Of a stretch of DNA of 9,000 nucleotides, positions 6,284 to 9,000 are shown in pieces. Under the pieces are notes generated by a model that had not been told where the DNA came from, ran no database searches, and worked only from the letters and a program-made list of their open reading frames with translations. Both the position numbers and the translations under genes were made by a program. Source of the stretch: Chloroflexota bacterium (lineage in GTDB: Bacteria; Chloroflexota; Limnocylindria; Limnocylindrales; CSP1-4); the NCBI GenBank assembly GCA_013696275.1, contig JACCYW010000081.1:1-9000 (forward strand), in the 5' to 3' direction. Every line of letters starts with the position of its first letter. Position 1 is the stretch's first letter.

Positions 6284-6999
6284 GGTCGCGCCAGTCGGTA
6301 GCCGACGCCGCGGACGGTCAACAGCCAACGGGGCTGATCCGGGTCCTCCTCCACCTTCTCGCGCAGCCAGCGGATGTGGACATCTATGGTCCGTTGGTCT
6401 CCGCCGTGGTCGGTCCCCCAGGCGCGATCGAGCAACTGGCGCCGAGTGAATGTCTGTCCCGGATGACTGGCCAGGACCTGTATCAGGCCGAATTCCTTGG
6501 GCCGCAGGTGGACCGGTCCGCCACGGACACGAAGCTGGCGCGCTTCCGTGTCGAGCACGACATCGGAGGTGACTGCCAGCTCGTGAGTCCGACCTCGCCC
6601 TGCGTGCGCGACCAGCAGGATCAGTCGTGCCTCCAGCTCGTCGCGATCGATCCCGTCGTCGAACGCTTCGTCAAAGCCCAGCCGGATAGCGTCCAGTCGC
6701 TCGGTCACCGCCCGGCGTGGGTTGACCAGGACGGCCCGCAGCGTCGTTCGACGGCGCCGCTCTGAGGCCACGAGGTCGATATCGGTAGCGCTGCCTGGTG
6801 GCAGACGGAGCAGCGCGAGGCTTGGTCGATCAGCCAGGAGTGCTGACTTGAAGATGATCGAGTCGCCCACGAAGCGCACGACCTGATGCCTCTCGGCCGC
6901 GGGCGGATCAGGCAGGAGGTCGACCGGAGCGAGCAGCAGCCAATCGGTGCGGACGTGCTCGCCACGGGCTAGCGCTGGCTGCGGCTGGAGGCTGCCCAC
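6274..6999 (-). CDS. OmpR/PhoB-type transcriptional regulator with a degenerate receiver domain
   Basis: This 241-residue protein has two parts. The C-terminal half (about 143-241) is a clear OmpR/PhoB winged-helix DNA-binding domain: LRPKEFGLIQVLASHPGQ, then TRRQLLDRAWG, the recognition helix RTIDVHIRWLREKVEE and the wing LLTVRGVGYRL. The N-terminal half (about 18-132) has the length and hydrophobic pattern of a receiver domain but not its active site. The acidic pair after strand 1 is replaced (LLLAPVD), the phosphoacceptor Asp is Arg65 (LALLRLPPGS), the conserved Thr is Asn93 and the conserved Lys is Asp115. It therefore probably does not respond to Asp phosphorylation in the normal way. 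The start is a GTG at 6999 with no clear ribosome binding site; a start a few codons downstream is possible. It lies immediately upstream of pstS on the same strand and divergent from the PhoX-like gene, with Pho-box-like repeats on both sides, so it is a likely regulator of this locus. No histidine kinase is in the window. Confidence 0.85.
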   Translation of the reverse strand: MGSLQPQPALARGEHVRTDWLLLAPVDLLPDPPAAERHQVVRFVGDSIIFKSALLADRPSLALLRLPPGSATDIDLVASERRRRTTLRAVLVNPRRAVTERLDAIRLGFDEAFDDGIDRDELEARLILLVAHAGRGRTHELAVTSDVVLDTEARQLRVRGGPVHLRPKEFGLIQVLASHPGQTFTRRQLLDRAWGTDHGGDQRTIDVHIRWLREKVEEDPDQPRWLLTVRGVGYRLARPER

Positions 7000-7021
7000 C
7001 GGGGCAGGGTCTCGGTCCAGA

Positions 7022-7054
7022 GTGAACGGCAGGTTATGAGCCAGTTAACGCTCG
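7022..7054. promoter_or_regulatory. Pho-box-like array in the regulator / phoX-like divergent promoter region
   Basis: Three hexamers at 11-bp spacing are seen on the plus strand: GTGAAC (7022), GTTATG (7033) and GTTAAC (7044). The last unit, GTTAACGCTCG, is identical over 11 bp to the unit at 6273-6283 upstream of pstS. The array starts 23 bp upstream of the regulator's GTG and lies about 130 bp upstream of the PhoX-like start, so it could serve either gene. A TTGACC at 7062-7067 resembles a -35 but has no matching -10. Confidence 0.6.
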
Positions 7055-7078
7055 ACCAGACTTGACCGTTGATGTGGT

Positions 7079-7095
7079 GTGAACCAACCGTTCAC
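7079..7095. promoter_or_regulatory. inverted repeat GTGAAC-N5-GTTCAC upstream of the PhoX-like gene
   Basis: GTGAAC (7079-7084) and GTTCAC (7090-7095) form a perfect 6-bp inverted repeat with a 5-bp spacer. The half-sites use the same core as the nearby direct repeats and also start 11 bp apart. It lies about 90 bp upstream of the PhoX-like start codon, within the 183-bp gap between the divergent genes. An operator role is inferred from position and core similarity. Confidence 0.45.
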
Positions 7096-7167
7096 GAAGA
7101 ACGGGTCTCCGCTAACGCGCCGGTGACATGGCGGGTCCACCTTGGACCTGTCTTGGCAGCCACTGAT

Positions 7168-7177
7168 AGGGAGGGAG
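7168..7177 (+). promoter_or_regulatory. ribosome binding site supporting a TTG start for the PhoX-like gene
   Basis: The purine run AGGGAGGGAG ends 5 nt before the TTG at 7183. It is the only strong Shine-Dalgarno sequence near the 5' end of this reading frame, and it puts the signal peptide at the N-terminus. Confidence 0.7.
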
Positions 7178-7182
7178 ATCGG

Positions 7183-8733
7183 TTGAGTCCATCGATCAAG
7201 GGACGCGCCGTAGCGTCCAGGGCGCTCATCGGCGCGGCGTCGCTACTGCTCGTCGCGACGAGCGTCAGCGCAGAGTCGTTCGGTAGGCCAGGTCACCAGC
7301 TTGGCTTCGTAAGGACCGGACCCAGCTCATCGGATACCCCGTACATCATCCCGCACGCCCGGGGCGTGGACGTGAAGTCGCTGTTGACCGTCGGCGACTC
7401 CGTCGATGGGTATCGCATGGTCGGCATCCCCGATGGCTTGGGGGTCTATCGGAGTCCTGACGACACGTTCACCGTGCTCATGCATCACGAACTGGAGCCG
7501 GAGGAGGGCGGGCCGCATGCCCACGCCCCGAGTGGTGCGTTCATCTCCAAGTGGCGCATCCGCCGGAGCGATCACACGGTCATCTCTGGCGGCGACCTCA
7601 TCGAGGCTGTCGCGACATACGACCCGCTGGTCGGCGACTACGACCCTGCGGCGTATGGTGTGCTGCTTGGCCGGCTGTGCTCGGCCGACCTGCCCCGTCG
7701 GTCGGCCTTCTACGACCGCAGCTCCGGGCTTGGCTTCGACGGCCGCATCTTCCTGGGTGGCGAGGAGGTCGGTTCCGAAGGGCGGGCATTCGGCACCGTG
7801 GTATCCGGCGCGGGGGAGGGTATCGCCTACGAACTGCCCTACCTGGGCAAGTTCAGCTGGGAGAACTCGGTCGCTCATCCCGACACAGGCGATCGGACCG
7901 TAGTCATCGGCCTGGACGACTCGACGCCCGGGCAGGTCTACGTCTATACCGGCGACAAGGGCTCGACGGGCAACGCTATCGAGCAGGCAGGCCTCTCGGA
8001 CGGGTCGCTCTACGGCATCAGCATCGATGGCGTGGCCCTTGAGGATCGGGCGGCCGGCATCGGCGGCCCATCTCGACCGTTCAGCCTGGCTCCCCTGGGG
8101 GACGTCTCCCAGCTGACCGGAGCCGAGTTGGAGACCGCCAGCGACGCTGCCGGGGTGACCGAGTTCCTGCGTCCCGAGGACGGCGCATGGGATCCATCGA
8201 ACCCCAACGACTTCTACTTCGTGACCACCGACCGCTTCAACACGGTCAAACGGCCAGGAGAAGCACCGACGGTCAACACGCCGGCCGCGCAGGAGGGCGC
8301 CAGCCGCCTCTGGCGCCTTAGCTTCAACGACAGCGCTCAGCCCGAACTGGGCGGCACGATGACCGAACTGCTGGACGGGTCCACCGGCCAGGATCGCCAC
8401 CAGATGTTCGACAACATCACGGTCGATCGGGATGGCCGCGTGATCCTCCAAGAGGATCCGGGCGGCCAGCCAGCACTGGCGCGGGTGTGGCGCTACGACA
8501 TCGCCAGCGGCGAGCTGCGGCTGATGGCCCGTTTCGACCGCAACCGTTTCGGCAACGACGGCGGCGAGCTGCCGGTGGCGCCGTTCACCTTCGACGAGGA
8601 ATCGTCGGGCATCATCGATGCCAGCCGGGCGGTCGGCCCGGGATGGTTCCTGCTCGACGCGCAGACCCATTACCCCCACCCTGACCCGACGCTCGTGGAG
8701 GGCGGACAGTTGATGCTCATGCGCATCCCCTGA
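7183..8733 (+). CDS. secreted PhoX-like (DUF839) phosphatase-family protein
   Basis: PhoX enzymes are secreted, calcium/iron-dependent phosphatases that release phosphate from organic esters and are induced by phosphate starvation. From the TTG at 7183 the product is 516 residues. It starts with a Sec-type signal peptide (basic SIKGRAVASR, hydrophobic ALIGAASLLLVATS, cleavage after VSA near residue 30). Features fitting the DUF839/PhoX propeller fold are FTVLMHHELEP (96-106), RIFLGGEEVGSEG (188-200), FDNITVDRDGRVILQEDPGG (409-428) and the C-terminal DEESSGIIDASRAVGPGWFLLD (about 471-492, given here in part). No twin-arginine motif is present, although many PhoX proteins use Tat. The open frame extends 38 codons upstream to 7069, but that segment is not signal-like. 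Its position divergent from the regulator, behind Pho-box-like repeats, supports a phosphate-scavenging role. Activity is inferred; another DUF839 protein of unknown function is the alternative. Confidence 0.7.
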   Translation: MSPSIKGRAVASRALIGAASLLLVATSVSAESFGRPGHQLGFVRTGPSSSDTPYIIPHARGVDVKSLLTVGDSVDGYRMVGIPDGLGVYRSPDDTFTVLMHHELEPEEGGPHAHAPSGAFISKWRIRRSDHTVISGGDLIEAVATYDPLVGDYDPAAYGVLLGRLCSADLPRRSAFYDRSSGLGFDGRIFLGGEEVGSEGRAFGTVVSGAGEGIAYELPYLGKFSWENSVAHPDTGDRTVVIGLDDSTPGQVYVYTGDKGSTGNAIEQAGLSDGSLYGISIDGVALEDRAAGIGGPSRPFSLAPLGDVSQLTGAELETASDAAGVTEFLRPEDGAWDPSNPNDFYFVTTDRFNTVKRPGEAPTVNTPAAQEGASRLWRLSFNDSAQPELGGTMTELLDGSTGQDRHQMFDNITVDRDGRVILQEDPGGQPALARVWRYDIASGELRLMARFDRNRFGNDGGELPVAPFTFDEESSGIIDASRAVGPGWFLLDAQTHYPHPDPTLVEGGQLMLMRIP

Positions 8734-8747
8734 AGCTCTCCTCTCGA

Positions 8748-8791
8748 AGTACGGCGCCCGGCGAGCAGCTCATGCCGCTGGGCGCCGTACT
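8748..8791. terminator. strong inverted repeat after the PhoX-like gene, probable bidirectional terminator
   Basis: AGTACGGCGCCC (8748-8759) and GGGCGCCGTACT (8780-8791) form a perfect 12-bp stem around a 20-nt loop. It lies 15 bp after the PhoX-like stop codon and between two converging genes. Neither side has a T-run, so it may act as a U-tract-less terminator or as an mRNA 3'-end stabiliser. A smaller GCCCC/GGGGC repeat (8794-8798 with 8808-8812) follows, on the side of the minus-strand gene. The remainder of the gap to 8848 shows nothing else. Confidence 0.6.
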
Positions 8792-8848
8792 ATGCCCCGA
8801 CTCCTGGGGGGCTCAGCCTGACGGCTTCCGCTACTTGCTGGCGGCCCG

Positions 8849-9000
8849 CTACCCGCGTGGGATCTGCCGCCCCCCTTTCGGCTCGGGCTCCAGCTGACCG
8901 CCGCGGACCGTGGCACCGATGACGATGCCGGCCGCGATGATGACCAGGTTCTTGATGATGTACTGGCCTTCCAGGGTGGGCGCGTAGGGCACCCGCAGGA
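8849..9000 (-). CDS. C-terminus of a DoxX-like membrane protein (partial)
   Basis: Only the last 50 codons are in the window, entering from the right edge and ending at TAG 8849-8851. The segment reads LRVPYAPTLEGQYIIKNLVI, then a hydrophobic helix (IIAAGIVIGATV) and a short basic tail (RGGQLEPEPKGGRQIPRG). A final helix introduced by an EGQYIIKNL-type sequence resembles DoxX-family four-helix membrane proteins. Family function is poorly defined, and with so little sequence the call is tentative. It converges on the PhoX-like gene, from which it is separated by an inverted repeat, and looks unrelated to the phosphate operon. Confidence 0.5.
   Translation of the reverse strand, partial: LRVPYAPTLEGQYIIKNLVIIAAGIVIGATVRGGQLEPEPKGGRQIPRG

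Noticed and set aside
7142..7169. TTGGAC / TGATAG as a sigma-70-like promoter for the PhoX-like gene
   Set aside because: The implied transcription start would fall inside the ribosome binding site, leaving too short a leader.
7069..7182. 38-codon upstream extension of the PhoX-like gene
   Set aside because: It would bury the signal peptide internally and overlap the palindromic operator candidate; the TTG at 7183 has a strong ribosome binding site.
7327..8679. 450-codon open frame on the minus strand opposite the PhoX-like gene
   Set aside because: It is a high-GC shadow: no recognisable domain, no ribosome binding site, and the plus-strand frame has a signal peptide and family motifs.

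Overview
The window is a phosphate (Pho) locus from a high-GC bacterium. Codon use is strongly GC-biased. Start codons include GTG and probably TTG, the phosphate-binding protein is a lipoprotein with a long Ser/Pro/Asp/Glu linker, and a PhoX-like (DUF839) protein is present. These traits fit Actinomycetota or high-GC Chloroflexota. The sequence alone does not separate the two, and no rRNA, tRNA or other lineage marker is present.

Layout. On the minus strand, reading from right to left, there is an OmpR-type regulator (6274-6999), then pstS (4923-6188), pstC (3890-4831), pstA (2949-3881), pstB (2090-2944) and phoU (1278-2078). After an 80-bp gap come a SixA-type histidine phosphatase (694-1197) and a TSUP (TauE/SafE) membrane transporter that runs off the left edge and carries a frameshift near 425-430. 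The pstSCAB-phoU order is the classical one. The pstC-pstA, pstA-pstB and pstB-phoU junctions are 4 to 11 bp, and Shine-Dalgarno sequences of downstream genes overlap the ends of upstream genes. Divergent from the regulator, on the plus strand, is a secreted PhoX-like (DUF839) protein (7183-8733), followed by a strong inverted repeat. The C-terminus of a minus-strand DoxX-like membrane protein (8849-9000) enters from the right edge.

How it works together. PstS would capture phosphate outside the membrane, PstC/PstA form the channel, PstB powers it and PhoU links uptake to signalling. The PhoX-like protein could release phosphate from organic esters. The regulator probably controls the locus. 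Both the gap in front of pstS and the gap between the regulator and the PhoX-like gene carry direct repeats of a GTTAAC/GTGAAC-like hexamer at exact 11-bp spacing, the geometry of Pho boxes, and they share the identical 11-mer GTTAACGCTCG.

The points most worth a second look are these. The regulator's receiver domain has lost all the canonical phosphorylation-pocket residues although its DNA-binding domain is intact, and no histidine kinase lies in the window. The two Pho-box-like arrays are phased, and one overlaps the regulator's stop codon. A perfect 10-bp hairpin separates pstS from pstC. The PstS linker is built from six 24-bp tandem repeats. A sixA gene follows phoU in the same orientation. 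No mobile element, CRISPR array or RNA gene was seen.
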